Below are positions 7,698 through 15,449 of a DNA stretch of 35,236 nucleotides, one piece after another (within the stretch, counting starts at the first letter, position 1; every line of letters begins with the position of its first letter). This DNA is from an uncultured Akkermansia sp. (GTDB lineage: Bacteria; Verrucomicrobiota; Verrucomicrobiia; Verrucomicrobiales; Akkermansiaceae): the NCBI GenBank assembly GCA_905200945.1, contig CAJKMG010000023.1, forward strand, positions 1 to 35,236, in the 5' to 3' direction. Below the pieces are notes generated by a model. It was given only the letters and a program-made list of their open reading frames with translations, was not told the DNA's origin and searched no databases. Position numbers and translations under genes: made by a program.

Positions 7698-8699
7698 TCA
7701 CATCAGGCTCCAGGGAATAGTGCATCCGGCCTCCATCGGCACCACTTTCTGACCATGCCCTTCGTAAGCGTCCGGCACCAGCATTTCACGCCGTTGCAGA
7801 CGGACCGTCCTGGCAGGAGGCTTCAGACCGTACAAAGCGCAGGCATAGCCGGAAACAAAGCCCTGCAACCGTTCCAGAGCTCCGTGTTCGTCAAACAGAG
7901 CCGCCAGGCGCGGGAGAGCGATGGGGGCTGTGAATACGCCGGCGGCGCATCCGCACGCTTCCTTGGCATGGATGGGATGGGGGGCGGAGTCGCTGCCGAA
8001 CATGAGGCGGGGATGCCCGGAAAGGGCAGCCTTCAACAGGGCTTCCCTGTCTTCCGGCCTTTTGGCGATCGGCTTGCAGAACAGATGCGGCTTCAGCATG
8101 CCTCCGGCAACATCGTCCAAAGTAATGAGAAGATGTTGAAGGGTTACCGTGGCGGCCAGATTTTCAAATTCGTCCAGCAACTGTACGGCGGCGGCCGTGG
8201 TAATGTGTTCCATGCAGATAGTCAGTCGGGGAAAACGCATGGCCAAATCACGGTAAACATTCAGGAATTCGGCCTCCCGGTCCATCACGAAGCCGTGGCT
8301 TTCGCCATGCACCAGCAGAGGAATGCCCATTTCCTGCATGATGGACAGGGTGGCTTCTGCGTCCTTCATGGCCTTCACGCCGCCCTCGCTGTTCGTGGTG
8401 GCCCCTGCCGGGTACAGCTTGATGCCGAACACCAGTTCTTTGAGCCGGAACAATTCCTTTTCGGAATAGGAGCGGAAAAATGCCGTCATGTACGGCTGGA
8501 ACACATCGCCTCCGCAAGCGTCCAGCACCCGCTGCCGGTAAGCCTGCACCGCTTCCGCATCAGCCACCGGAGGCACCAGGTTGGGCATGATGACCGCCCC
8601 GGCAAAGGAGGCGGAACTTAACGGGGCGACCAGCTTCAGCATATCGCCGTCCCTCAGGTGAAGATGCATGTCCAGCGGGGAGTGCAGTTCCAGAATCAT
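7698..8699 (-). CDS. pyrC: dihydroorotase, homodimeric PyrC type
   Basis: 333 residues from ATG 8699 (MILELHSPLDMHLHLRD); an in-frame ATG at 8738 adds 13 residues with no family match. Amidohydrolase metal ligands are visible: MHLHLR (H12, H14, R16), the carbamylated lysine in GIKLYPAGATTNS (K94), HGE (H131), EHITT (H165) and the catalytic Asp in GSDSAPH (D237). This is the E. coli PyrC pattern (type II), not the PyrC-like partner of aspartate transcarbamylase. It closes carbamoyl-aspartate to dihydroorotate in pyrimidine synthesis. No other pyrimidine gene is adjacent. The tRNA-Asp terminator lies just upstream, so pyrC needs its own promoter, which I could not define well. Confidence 0.94.
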   Translation of the reverse strand: MILELHSPLDMHLHLRDGDMLKLVAPLSSASFAGAVIMPNLVPPVADAEAVQAYRQRVLDACGGDVFQPYMTAFFRSYSEKELFRLKELVFGIKLYPAGATTNSEGGVKAMKDAEATLSIMQEMGIPLLVHGESHGFVMDREAEFLNVYRDLAMRFPRLTICMEHITTAAAVQLLDEFENLAATVTLQHLLITLDDVAGGMLKPHLFCKPIAKRPEDREALLKAALSGHPRLMFGSDSAPHPIHAKEACGCAAGVFTAPIALPRLAALFDEHGALERLQGFVSGYACALYGLKPPARTVRLQRREMLVPDAYEGHGQKVVPMEAGCTIPWSLM

Positions 8700-8802
8700 G
8701 CCGACATCATGAGGGAAGATTGCCCCTAAATCAAGCACGCTCGTCTCCCGGACGATTTCCCTGAAACAGCAAGCGGAAGCGGGAACAGAAACAAGCCGGG
8801 CG

Positions 8803-8826
8803 CAAAAAAGCCGCCCGGAGGCGGCT
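8803..8826 (-). terminator. intrinsic terminator of tRNA-Asp
   Basis: On the minus strand AGCCGCC pairs with GGCGGCT (8820-8826 with 8809-8815, 4-base loop) followed directly by TTTTTT. It begins 18 bases past the tRNA 3' end. A textbook intrinsic terminator. Confidence 0.9.
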
Positions 8827-8843
8827 GTTTCTTCTGAACAAGG

Positions 8844-8921
8844 TGGCGAAGCGGACGGGGCTCGAACCCGCGACCTCCAGCGTGACAGGCTGGCGCTCTA
8901 ACCGAACTGAGCTACCGCTCC
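8844..8921 (-). tRNA. tRNA-Asp (anticodon GTC)
   Basis: Read on the minus strand from GGAGCGG at 8921. The acceptor stem is GGAGCGG/CCGCTTC, the D-arm GCTC/GAGC with 10-base loop, the anticodon stem CCAGC/GCTGG with loop CTGTCAC (anticodon GTC), and the T-arm GCGGG-TTCGAGC-CCCGT. The discriminator is G73, as expected for Asp, and CCA is encoded at 8846-8844. Total 78 bases with CCA. It has its own promoter and terminator and is not part of a cluster. Confidence 0.98.
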
Positions 8922-8965
8922 ATGACCTTGGATGCCGTCCCTGACTTGCGGCGGGGACGTGGAGG

Positions 8966-8994
8966 CTTATACACGCCTTATACCCCGGTGACAA
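8966..8994 (-). promoter_or_regulatory. sigma70-type promoter of tRNA-Asp
   Basis: On the minus strand TTGTCA (8994-8989), a 17-base spacer, then TATAAG (8971-8966). This is 5/6 match at both boxes with ideal spacing. Transcription would start near 8959, about 38 bases before the tRNA 5' end. Confidence 0.75.
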
Positions 8995-9039
8995 GAAAAA
9001 AAGACTTTTTTTGCAACTTCTGCAACCGCCGGAGGTTTG

Positions 9040-9063
9040 TACGGTGAAGAAACCGTAATTTTT
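9040..9063 (+). terminator. terminator-like hairpin upstream of marR
   Basis: TACGGT (9040-9045) pairs with ACCGTA (9052-9057) around a 6-base loop and is followed by ATTTTT. It points rightward, but no plus-strand gene lies before it. It may insulate marR from read-through or end a short RNA. Confidence 0.4.
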
Positions 9064-9119
9064 CAGTTTCCTGATTTATTTCAATACAGTAACAACTTCC
9101 CAACTTTATTTGTTTTAGT

Positions 9120-9148
9120 TTGACAACAATTAACCGGTTTTGACATAA
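9120..9148 (+). promoter_or_regulatory. marR-RND operon promoter with candidate operator
   Basis: TTGACA (9120-9125) lies 17 bases before a weak -10, ACATAA (9143-9148). The spacer contains the perfect palindrome AACCGGTT (9132-9139), and TTTGACA is directly repeated at 9119-9125 and 9139-9145. A repressor bound there would block RNA polymerase, which suits autoregulation by the adjacent MarR protein. The predicted start site falls at or next to the ATG (9156), so the message may be leaderless. Confidence 0.5.
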
Positions 9149-9155
9149 CACCCCC

Positions 9156-9626
9156 ATGCTTCAGACTGCCGCGGATATCACTGCCTCCGTTCACCAATTC
9201 GAGACAATCCTTCATCAATTCAAAAGAGATAACCTGAATGAGGTAGACCAGAACCATTACCAGAAAATCATGGGGCTTTCCGTCCGGCAGATGAACGCAC
9301 TGGGCGCCCTGAACCGCCTGATGACCAACCGACAGGAAGGCATTCCCCTGAAAGAGCTCGCCCATTATCTCCGCATGAGCATTCCCTCCACCTCCCTGCT
9401 GGTGGACAGCATGGTGAAGAAAGGCCTGTTCGACCGCAAGGAAAATCCCCGCGACAGGCGTTCTCTTTGCATCCGCCTTTCCGAGGAAGGCGAATCCAGG
9501 TTCCAGATGCTTTTCAACGGCATGAAGGAAAAACTGGATACCCTGTTCAGCATTCTGTCGCAAGAGGACAAGGAAAATTTCTGCCGCATTGTGGATACTC
9601 TTTACAACCACGTTTACAATAAATAA
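9156..9626 (+). CDS. MarR-family transcriptional regulator
   Basis: 156 residues, all-alpha ends around a winged helix-turn-helix (about residues 45-115). The MarR wing signature is seen in KKGLFDRKENPRDRRS followed by IRLSEEG. MarR proteins bind DNA as dimers through the winged helix, and many are released by small aromatic or antibiotic ligands. It is the first gene of an apparent three-gene operon, 6 bases before the RND adaptor, so it most likely controls that pump and itself through the palindrome in its promoter. No Shine-Dalgarno precedes the ATG (ACCCCC). Confidence 0.93.
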   Translation: MLQTAADITASVHQFETILHQFKRDNLNEVDQNHYQKIMGLSVRQMNALGALNRLMTNRQEGIPLKELAHYLRMSIPSTSLLVDSMVKKGLFDRKENPRDRRSLCIRLSEEGESRFQMLFNGMKEKLDTLFSILSQEDKENFCRIVDTLYNHVYNK

Positions 9627-9632
9627 TACCAT

Positions 9633-10769
9633 ATGAAAAAACACACGCATCATCGGAAGGCGCCCCTCCGCCTGCTGGCTGGCTCCGGCCTGCTTTTTTC
9701 TCTGTTGGTTCCGGGTTATTCCCAGGGAGCACCGGGGAGGAGTGCGGCCAAGCCCAGCACCGTGCTCGTCCAGAAAGCCGCCGCTATTGACAGCGCGGTG
9801 AACAAGAAGTACATCGGCCAGGTGGAAGCCATTGACCGGGTGACCGTTCAGCCCCGCGTTTCCGGCAACATCGTAGCCACCCGTTTCCGGGAAGGAAAGG
9901 TCGTGAAGAAGGGAGATCTCCTGTTTGAGATTGAGGACACGCGTTACAGGGCGGCCGTGGAGGAAGCGGTAGCCAAAAAAGCCCAGCTTGAAGCCAAACT
10001 GCTTTACGCCAAAAACAGTTTTGAACGCTATAACAGGCTGCTGGCCTCCAAATCCGTCTCCATGGATACGGTGGAAAACGCCAAGAGTACCATGCATGCC
10101 CTGGAAGCGGAAATCCAGTCCGCAAATGCCGCCATTACGTTAGCGAAGGATGACCTTAATTATACCAGGCTTACGGCACCCATCACGGGCCGCACGGGCC
10201 GCGTCACTTTTTCCACGGGCAATTACATCACCCCCACTTCCGGTTCCCTGGTGACCATTACGGGCATTGATGAGGTGTATGTGAAGTTCCCTATCAGCGA
10301 ACGCGACTTTCTCTCCCTGTTCGGCACCCAGGAGAATATGAAGAAAGACGCCCTTGTGTCCGTCAACCTCGCCAACGGCAAGGCATACGACCAGCCGGGC
10401 AAAATCTTCATGACGGACAATACCGTCCAGACGACCACGGACACCCTGAACGTCTGGGCCAAATTCCCCAATCCGGAAGATGTGCTGACGCCAGGCGGCG
10501 TAGTCACGGTTAATCTTTCCAAGAAAAACGTGGACCGCTTCCCGGCGGCCAACATTTCCTCCGTGATGCACGATGCCTACAAGAGCTACGTTTACATCGT
10601 CAACGACCAGGGCGTCGTGGAACGCCGGGACGTTACGCTGGGCAACACGGTCAATAACGAACAGTGTTTCAGTTCCGGAGTCAAGGAAGGTGAAGTCGTC
10701 ATCATCGACGGCATGCACAAGGTGCGTCCCGGCGCCAAGGTGGATCCGGTATATTCCGTTCAAAACTGA
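9633..10769 (+). CDS. RND efflux periplasmic adaptor subunit (AcrA/MexA type)
   Basis: 378 residues with an N-terminal export signal (basic start, hydrophobic LLAGSGLLFSLLVPGYS) but no lipobox Cys, so it appears to be a soluble or signal-anchored adaptor. Order of parts: first beta-barrel/lipoyl half (IGQVEAIDRVTVQPRVSG), helical hairpin (about 100-170), second lipoyl half with TAPITGRTGRV, then SERDFLSLFG in the beta-barrel region and a membrane-proximal domain near the end. It bridges the inner-membrane pump to an outer-membrane channel. No outer-membrane factor gene is in the window, so the channel must be encoded elsewhere. The pump gene starts 8 bases after its stop. Confidence 0.93.
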   Translation: MKKHTHHRKAPLRLLAGSGLLFSLLVPGYSQGAPGRSAAKPSTVLVQKAAAIDSAVNKKYIGQVEAIDRVTVQPRVSGNIVATRFREGKVVKKGDLLFEIEDTRYRAAVEEAVAKKAQLEAKLLYAKNSFERYNRLLASKSVSMDTVENAKSTMHALEAEIQSANAAITLAKDDLNYTRLTAPITGRTGRVTFSTGNYITPTSGSLVTITGIDEVYVKFPISERDFLSLFGTQENMKKDALVSVNLANGKAYDQPGKIFMTDNTVQTTTDTLNVWAKFPNPEDVLTPGGVVTVNLSKKNVDRFPAANISSVMHDAYKSYVYIVNDQGVVERRDVTLGNTVNNEQCFSSGVKEGEVVIIDGMHKVRPGAKVDPVYSVQN

Positions 10770-10777
10770 GCCTACCC

Positions 10778-13700
10778 ATGATTGCGGACCTGTTTATCAA
10801 ACGCCCCAAATTCGCCATCGTCATCGCCATCCTGATGATGCTGGCGGGCGGCATCTGCCTGAACCAGCTCCCCATTGCGGAGTATCCGGAAATCGCCCCC
10901 ACCAGCATCAACGTGCAGGCCACCTATACGGGCGCCAGCGCCCAGGTGGTGATGGAGACGCTGGCCTCCCCCATTGAGGAAGAACTCAACGGTTTGGAAA
11001 ACCTGCTCTATTTCTCCTCCAAGTCGGATAACACCGGCGGCTATTCCCTGTCCCTGACGTTCAAGAGCGGCACGAATTCGGACATCAACATGGTGAACGT
11101 TCAGAACGCCTTGAAACGGGTGGAATACAAACTTCCCAAGGAGGTGACGGACCAGGGCATCAAAATCAAGAAACGCTCCTCCGACATCCTGGGCTTCTTC
11201 GCCTTCCGGTCCACCAGCATGAATTCCCTGGAGCTGAACAACTTCGTCAAAACCAGGGTGAAGGATGAGGTCGCCCGCGTACCGGGAATCTCCGCCGTCA
11301 ACCTGATGCCGGAAAAAAACTACAGCATGCGCATCTGGCTGGACGCCCTGCGCATGTCCGCCCTGAATATCACGCCGGATGACGTTTCCAACGCCATCAA
11401 GGCGCAGAACGTTCAGGCCGCGGCCGGCTCCATCGGCTCGGAAGGGGAAAATAACTTTATTCAATACAAGGTAAACGTCACCGGACGTCTGCAGACCGTG
11501 GAGGAATTCAGCAAGATTATCGTCCGCACGGGCCAGGACGGCCACGTTACCCGGCTGGACGACATCGCCCGTATTGAACTGGGCGCGGAAACCTACACGG
11601 GCAGCAGCCGCAACAATGGGGAAGACTCCGTGAACATGGCCGTGTACCGCCTGGACGACGCCAACGCCCTGGAAGCCATGAACGGCGTGAAAGACACGCT
11701 GGAGAAGCTGGAAAAACGCTTTCCGGAAGGCGTAAGCTACGTCGTGAGCTACGACCCCACGCAATACATTTCCGCCACCATGGCGGAAATCGTGGAAACG
11801 CTTGTCATCGCCCTGATTCTGGTGGTGGGCATCACGTACCTGTTCTTGCAGGACTGGCGCGCCACGCTCATTCCGGCGCTCGCTATTCCCGTCTCCCTGA
11901 TAGGCACCTTCGCCATCCTGCTGCCCCTGGGCTTTTCCATCAATGTGCTGACCATGTTCGGCCTTATTCTGGTAATCGGATCCCTGGTGGACGACGGCAT
12001 CATCGTGGTGGAGAATACGATGCGCATTCTGGAAACGGAGGATCTTTCTCCGGAAGAAGCCACCAAGAAGAGCATGCACCAGATTACAGGCGCCATCATC
12101 GCCACCACGCTGGTAACGGTGGCCATCTATGTGCCCATCGCCTTCTTCGGCGGCATGGTGGGGAACATTTACATGCAATTCTCCGTGACCATGTGCGTGG
12201 CCCTCTGCCTTTCCGCCATCAATTCCCTGACGCTCAGCCCCGCCCTGTGCGTGCTGCTTCTGAAAAGAAAACAAAAGAAACAGAGCAGGTTCAGCCTCTT
12301 CCGCCCCTTCAATGCCACGCTGGAATGGGCTCGGAAAAGCTATATCAAATGCGCCGGCATCATGGTGCGCCGCGCGTGGCTCACGCTGATTCTGCTGGCG
12401 GCCGTCCTGGCCGGCAACTGGAAATTGTTTGAGACCGTTCCCAAATCCTTCCTCCCTCCGGAAGACAAGGGCACCGTGTTCTGCGATATCCAGCTGGCCC
12501 CGGGCGCCACGCTGGGCCGTACGGAACAGGCCATGCGCAGTGCGGAACAAAAGCTGATGAGCATCCCCGGCGTGCGTCAGGTCTCCTCCACTTCCGGATT
12601 CAGCTTCATGGGCGGCAACGGGGAAAACCTGGGCATGTGCATCGCCCAGCTTGACCCCTGGGACAAACGCAAAACGCCGGAGCTCTCCCTGGATTCCATC
12701 ATTCAGAAAGCTTCCATCCTGTGTGACGAAATTCCGGCGGCCAAGGCCACCGTATTCAGTCCGCCCGCCATCATGGGGCTGGGCATGACAGGCGGCGTCT
12801 CCTTCATGCTCCAGGCCAGCGGTGAAGAAACCCCCAAGGATCTGGAACGGGTGACCAACGACCTGCTGGACAAGATCAACAAACTGCCGGGAACCATGTA
12901 TGCCCGCAGCGCGTATGAGGCGAACACCCCCCAGCTTTTCCTGAACATCGAGCGTGAAAAGGCGCAGAGCATGCATGTGCCCGTCAGCCGCATCTTCACG
13001 ACGCTCCAAAGCAAGCTGGCCTCCATGTACATCAATGATTTCAACCTGATCGGCTACACGTTCAAGGTGAAGATGCAGTCTGCGGCGGAAGACCGCACCA
13101 CCATCAATGACATCATGAACACCTACATTCAGAACGATCAGGGCCAGATGGTGCCGCTCAGTTCCGTAGCGACCCTGTCCTACATGGTGGGGCCGCGGCA
13201 AATATCCCGTTTCAACCAGCTCATGTCCGCAGAAATAACCGCCCAGGCAAAACCCGGCGTCAGCAGCGGCGAGCTGATGAACCAGATTGAGGCTATCCCG
13301 CTGCCGGAAAATTACTCCATCACCTGGACGGACATGAGCTATCAGGAACGGCAGAACGACGGAAAAATCGTCCTGCTGATGGGTATGGCCCTGCTCTTCG
13401 GCTACCTGTTCCTGGTGGCGCAATATGAAAGCTGGACGGTGCCCATTTCCGTCATTGTCTCCGTCTCCGTGGCCCTGTTGGGCGCTTTGCTCGGCCTGAT
13501 TATCTGCAACACGCCCCTGAGCATTTACGCTCAGCTCGGTCTGGTGATGCTGGTGGGCCTGGCCGGGAAAAACGCCATTCTGATGGTGGAATTCTCCAAG
13601 ATGGAACGGGAGCGCGGCGTTCCTATCCAGGAAGCAGCCCTGGAAGGGGCCCGGCAGCGCTTCCGCGCCGTGATGATGACGGCCATATCCTTCATCATCG

Positions 13701-13885
13701 GGGTATTCCCCATGGTAATCGCCTCCGGAGCGGGCGCGGCAAGCCGTAAAGCCATTGGCATCTCCACTTTTTACGGCATGATTCTCGCTACTTTGGTGGG
13801 TATTCTGTTCATTCCGGCCCTGTACGCCATGTTTCAGCGCTACCGCGAATGGGTGAAAGGCCTGTTTGCCAGAAAGGCGGAATAA
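10778..13885 (+). CDS. RND multidrug efflux pump, AcrB/HAE1 family
   Basis: 1035 residues, normal for HAE1 pumps. The chain starts MIADLFIKRPKFAIVIAI (TM1) and has two large periplasmic loops and twelve membrane segments. The proton-relay aspartates are in LVDDGIIVVEN (near residue 405) and the partner lysine is in GLAGKNAILMVEF (near 931). The family exports amphiphilic compounds such as bile salts, dyes and antibiotics using the proton gradient. Operon partner of the MarR regulator and adaptor just upstream. It ends 29 bases before a very strong G/C hairpin with a T13 tail. Substrate range cannot be read from sequence. No Shine-Dalgarno is seen (GAGCCTACCC before the ATG). Confidence 0.96.
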   Translation: MIADLFIKRPKFAIVIAILMMLAGGICLNQLPIAEYPEIAPTSINVQATYTGASAQVVMETLASPIEEELNGLENLLYFSSKSDNTGGYSLSLTFKSGTNSDINMVNVQNALKRVEYKLPKEVTDQGIKIKKRSSDILGFFAFRSTSMNSLELNNFVKTRVKDEVARVPGISAVNLMPEKNYSMRIWLDALRMSALNITPDDVSNAIKAQNVQAAAGSIGSEGENNFIQYKVNVTGRLQTVEEFSKIIVRTGQDGHVTRLDDIARIELGAETYTGSSRNNGEDSVNMAVYRLDDANALEAMNGVKDTLEKLEKRFPEGVSYVVSYDPTQYISATMAEIVETLVIALILVVGITYLFLQDWRATLIPALAIPVSLIGTFAILLPLGFSINVLTMFGLILVIGSLVDDGIIVVENTMRILETEDLSPEEATKKSMHQITGAIIATTLVTVAIYVPIAFFGGMVGNIYMQFSVTMCVALCLSAINSLTLSPALCVLLLKRKQKKQSRFSLFRPFNATLEWARKSYIKCAGIMVRRAWLTLILLAAVLAGNWKLFETVPKSFLPPEDKGTVFCDIQLAPGATLGRTEQAMRSAEQKLMSIPGVRQVSSTSGFSFMGGNGENLGMCIAQLDPWDKRKTPELSLDSIIQKASILCDEIPAAKATVFSPPAIMGLGMTGGVSFMLQASGEETPKDLERVTNDLLDKINKLPGTMYARSAYEANTPQLFLNIEREKAQSMHVPVSRIFTTLQSKLASMYINDFNLIGYTFKVKMQSAAEDRTTINDIMNTYIQNDQGQMVPLSSVATLSYMVGPRQISRFNQLMSAEITAQAKPGVSSGELMNQIEAIPLPENYSITWTDMSYQERQNDGKIVLLMGMALLFGYLFLVAQYESWTVPISVIVSVSVALLGALLGLIICNTPLSIYAQLGLVMLVGLAGKNAILMVEFSKMERERGVPIQEAALEGARQRFRAVMMTAISFIIGVFPMVIASGAGAASRKAIGISTFYGMILATLVGILFIPALYAMFQRYREWVKGLFARKAE

Positions 13886-13914
13886 ATGTAAAGGAAAACT
13901 GCTCTATGAAGGAC

Positions 13915-13951
13915 GGGGGGGGCCCGGGCCCCCCCCCCTTTTTTTTTTTTT
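13915..13951 (+). terminator. homopolymer intrinsic terminator of the RND operon
   Basis: Eight G, three C, three G, ten C, then thirteen T (13915-13951). The palindromic G/C block folds into an almost pure G-C stem followed by a T13 tail. It acts rightward only; on the minus strand no T run follows, so folA is not ended by it. Confidence 0.9.
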
Positions 13952-13988
13952 GCTTCAGCGCCTCCCGCGGAGTTACGGAAAAGAACGG

Positions 13989-14468
13989 CTATTTGACCCG
14001 CTCGTACAAATACAGGTCAAAATCTTCAAACCGTTCCTTCAGGACGGCATGCGCCAGCCGGCTCTCAAACGGAGGAAGAAAAGTGTCTGCCGGATATTTA
14101 CCTTTTACTTTGGAAACCCACATGCGGGACATGGCCGGCATCATCAGGGAAAAAATCTCCGCCCCCCCGATAACCATGATCTCCGGATCCATCAATTCCA
14201 GACACTCCAGCTCCCCTGCGGAATGAATCACCTGCACGCCTTCCGCCGTCCACGCCGGGTCACGGGTCAGCACGATATTCTGCCTGCCGGGAAGAGGCCT
14301 GCCTATGCTCTCATACGTTTTCCGGCCCATCAGCACGGGGTGCCCCGTCGTAATGCGCTTGAACGTCTTGAGGTCGTCCGGCAAATGCCAGGGGAGCGCC
14401 CCCCGGTAACCAATGCCGCGGTCGGGGGCCATGGCGACCACTCCTGTATAAGTAACGGGTTGTGACAT
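13989..14468 (-). CDS. folA: dihydrofolate reductase
   Basis: 159 residues, the bacterial DHFR size. Recognised by GIGYRGALPWHLPDDL with the catalytic acid at D32, by VLMGRKTYESIGRPLPGR (NADPH contact) and by IMVIGGAEIFSLMMP. It reduces dihydrofolate to tetrahydrofolate with NADPH, regenerating the folate oxidised by thymidylate synthase. The gene lies 22 bases downstream of thyA on the same strand, so the two are probably one transcript. It ends convergent with the RND pump operon. No Shine-Dalgarno is seen before the ATG. Confidence 0.96.
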   Translation of the reverse strand: MSQPVTYTGVVAMAPDRGIGYRGALPWHLPDDLKTFKRITTGHPVLMGRKTYESIGRPLPGRQNIVLTRDPAWTAEGVQVIHSAGELECLELMDPEIMVIGGAEIFSLMMPAMSRMWVSKVKGKYPADTFLPPFESRLAHAVLKERFEDFDLYLYERVK

Positions 14469-14490
14469 GATGGATTAAGGAATGAATGCG

Positions 14491-15306
14491 CTAAACGGAT
14501 ATGGGAGCCTTGATGTGCGGCAGGGGATCATACCCCACGAGCTCAAAATCCTCATAATGGAATCCGTCAATGGTTTTTACCTCCGGGTTGAGCTTCATGA
14601 CCGGAAGAGGACGGGGCGTGCGGGAGAGTTGTTCCCTCGCCTGGTCCAGATGGTTCCGGTACAGGTGCAGATCCCCGAACGTATGGATGAATTCCCGGGC
14701 TTCATACCCGCATACCTGGGCGGTCATAAGCAGCAGCAGCGCATAGGAAGCTATATTGAAGGGAACCCCCAGAAAAAGATCCGCGCTGCGCTGGTAAAGC
14801 TGGAGGGAAAGGCCGTGCTTTTCTTCTCCCGGCTGGGCGGGAATCACGCAAAACTGGAACAGGGAATGGCACGGAGGGAGGGCCATGTCATCCACCAGGG
14901 CCACATTCCACGCACTGACGATGTGCCTTCGGGACCAGGGATTATGTTTCAGGCCGTCAACCAGTCTGGCAATCTGGTCAATGGGTTTGCCGTCGTTTCC
15001 CGGCCAGCAGCGCCACTGCGCGCCGTACACGGGTCCCAGATCCCCGTTTTCGTCAGCCCATTCATCCCAGATGCTGACGCCGTTGTCTTTCAAAAACCTG
15101 ATATTGGTATCCCCTTTCAGGAACCAGAGCAGCTCATAAATGATGGAGCGCAAATGAAGCTTTTTGGTAGTAAGGCATGGAAAACCGTCGCGCAGGTCAT
15201 ACCTGCTCTGCCGCCCGAACACGCCGATGGTGCCCGTCCCGGTACGGTCCTCCCGCCCCGCTCCATTGGTCAAAACATCCTCCAAGAGTGCCAAATACTG
15301 CTTCAT
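14491..15306 (-). CDS. thyA: thymidylate synthase
   Basis: 271 residues. The catalytic Cys is C146 in LPPCHSLFQF. The phosphate-binding arginines are in REDRTGTGT and WSRRHIVSAWN, and the dUMP/folate pocket is in QRSADLFLGVPFNIASYA. This is the classical ThyA enzyme that methylates dUMP with methylene-tetrahydrofolate; it is not the flavin-dependent ThyX. First gene of the thyA-folA pair. AAGGGA abuts the ATG directly, too close to act as a standard ribosome binding site. Confidence 0.97.
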   Translation of the reverse strand: MKQYLALLEDVLTNGAGREDRTGTGTIGVFGRQSRYDLRDGFPCLTTKKLHLRSIIYELLWFLKGDTNIRFLKDNGVSIWDEWADENGDLGPVYGAQWRCWPGNDGKPIDQIARLVDGLKHNPWSRRHIVSAWNVALVDDMALPPCHSLFQFCVIPAQPGEEKHGLSLQLYQRSADLFLGVPFNIASYALLLLMTAQVCGYEAREFIHTFGDLHLYRNHLDQAREQLSRTPRPLPVMKLNPEVKTIDGFHYEDFELVGYDPLPHIKAPISV

Positions 15307-15449
15307 TCCCTTAAATTACGCTTTTCTAATCCCTGAACCCGTGATAATACGAGCATGCGCCACCTTAGTATCATCTCCAGCTCCAAAAGCCAGCCTTTTC
15401 ACCTCTCTCCGCCGTTTTCCTCCCCGCATCTTTTCCGGTTTTCCGTTCC

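Noticed and set aside
8731..8994. 87-codon minus-strand frame over the tRNA
   Set aside because: It covers the tRNA-Asp gene and its terminator and has no coding features.
10772..13423. 883-codon open frame on the minus strand
   Set aside because: It lies fully antisense to the clear RND pump; His/Gly/Asp-rich composition is typical of a shadow frame in GC-rich DNA.
13849..14465. plus-strand frames across the G/C/T tract
   Set aside because: They read through the homopolymer terminator and antisense to folA.
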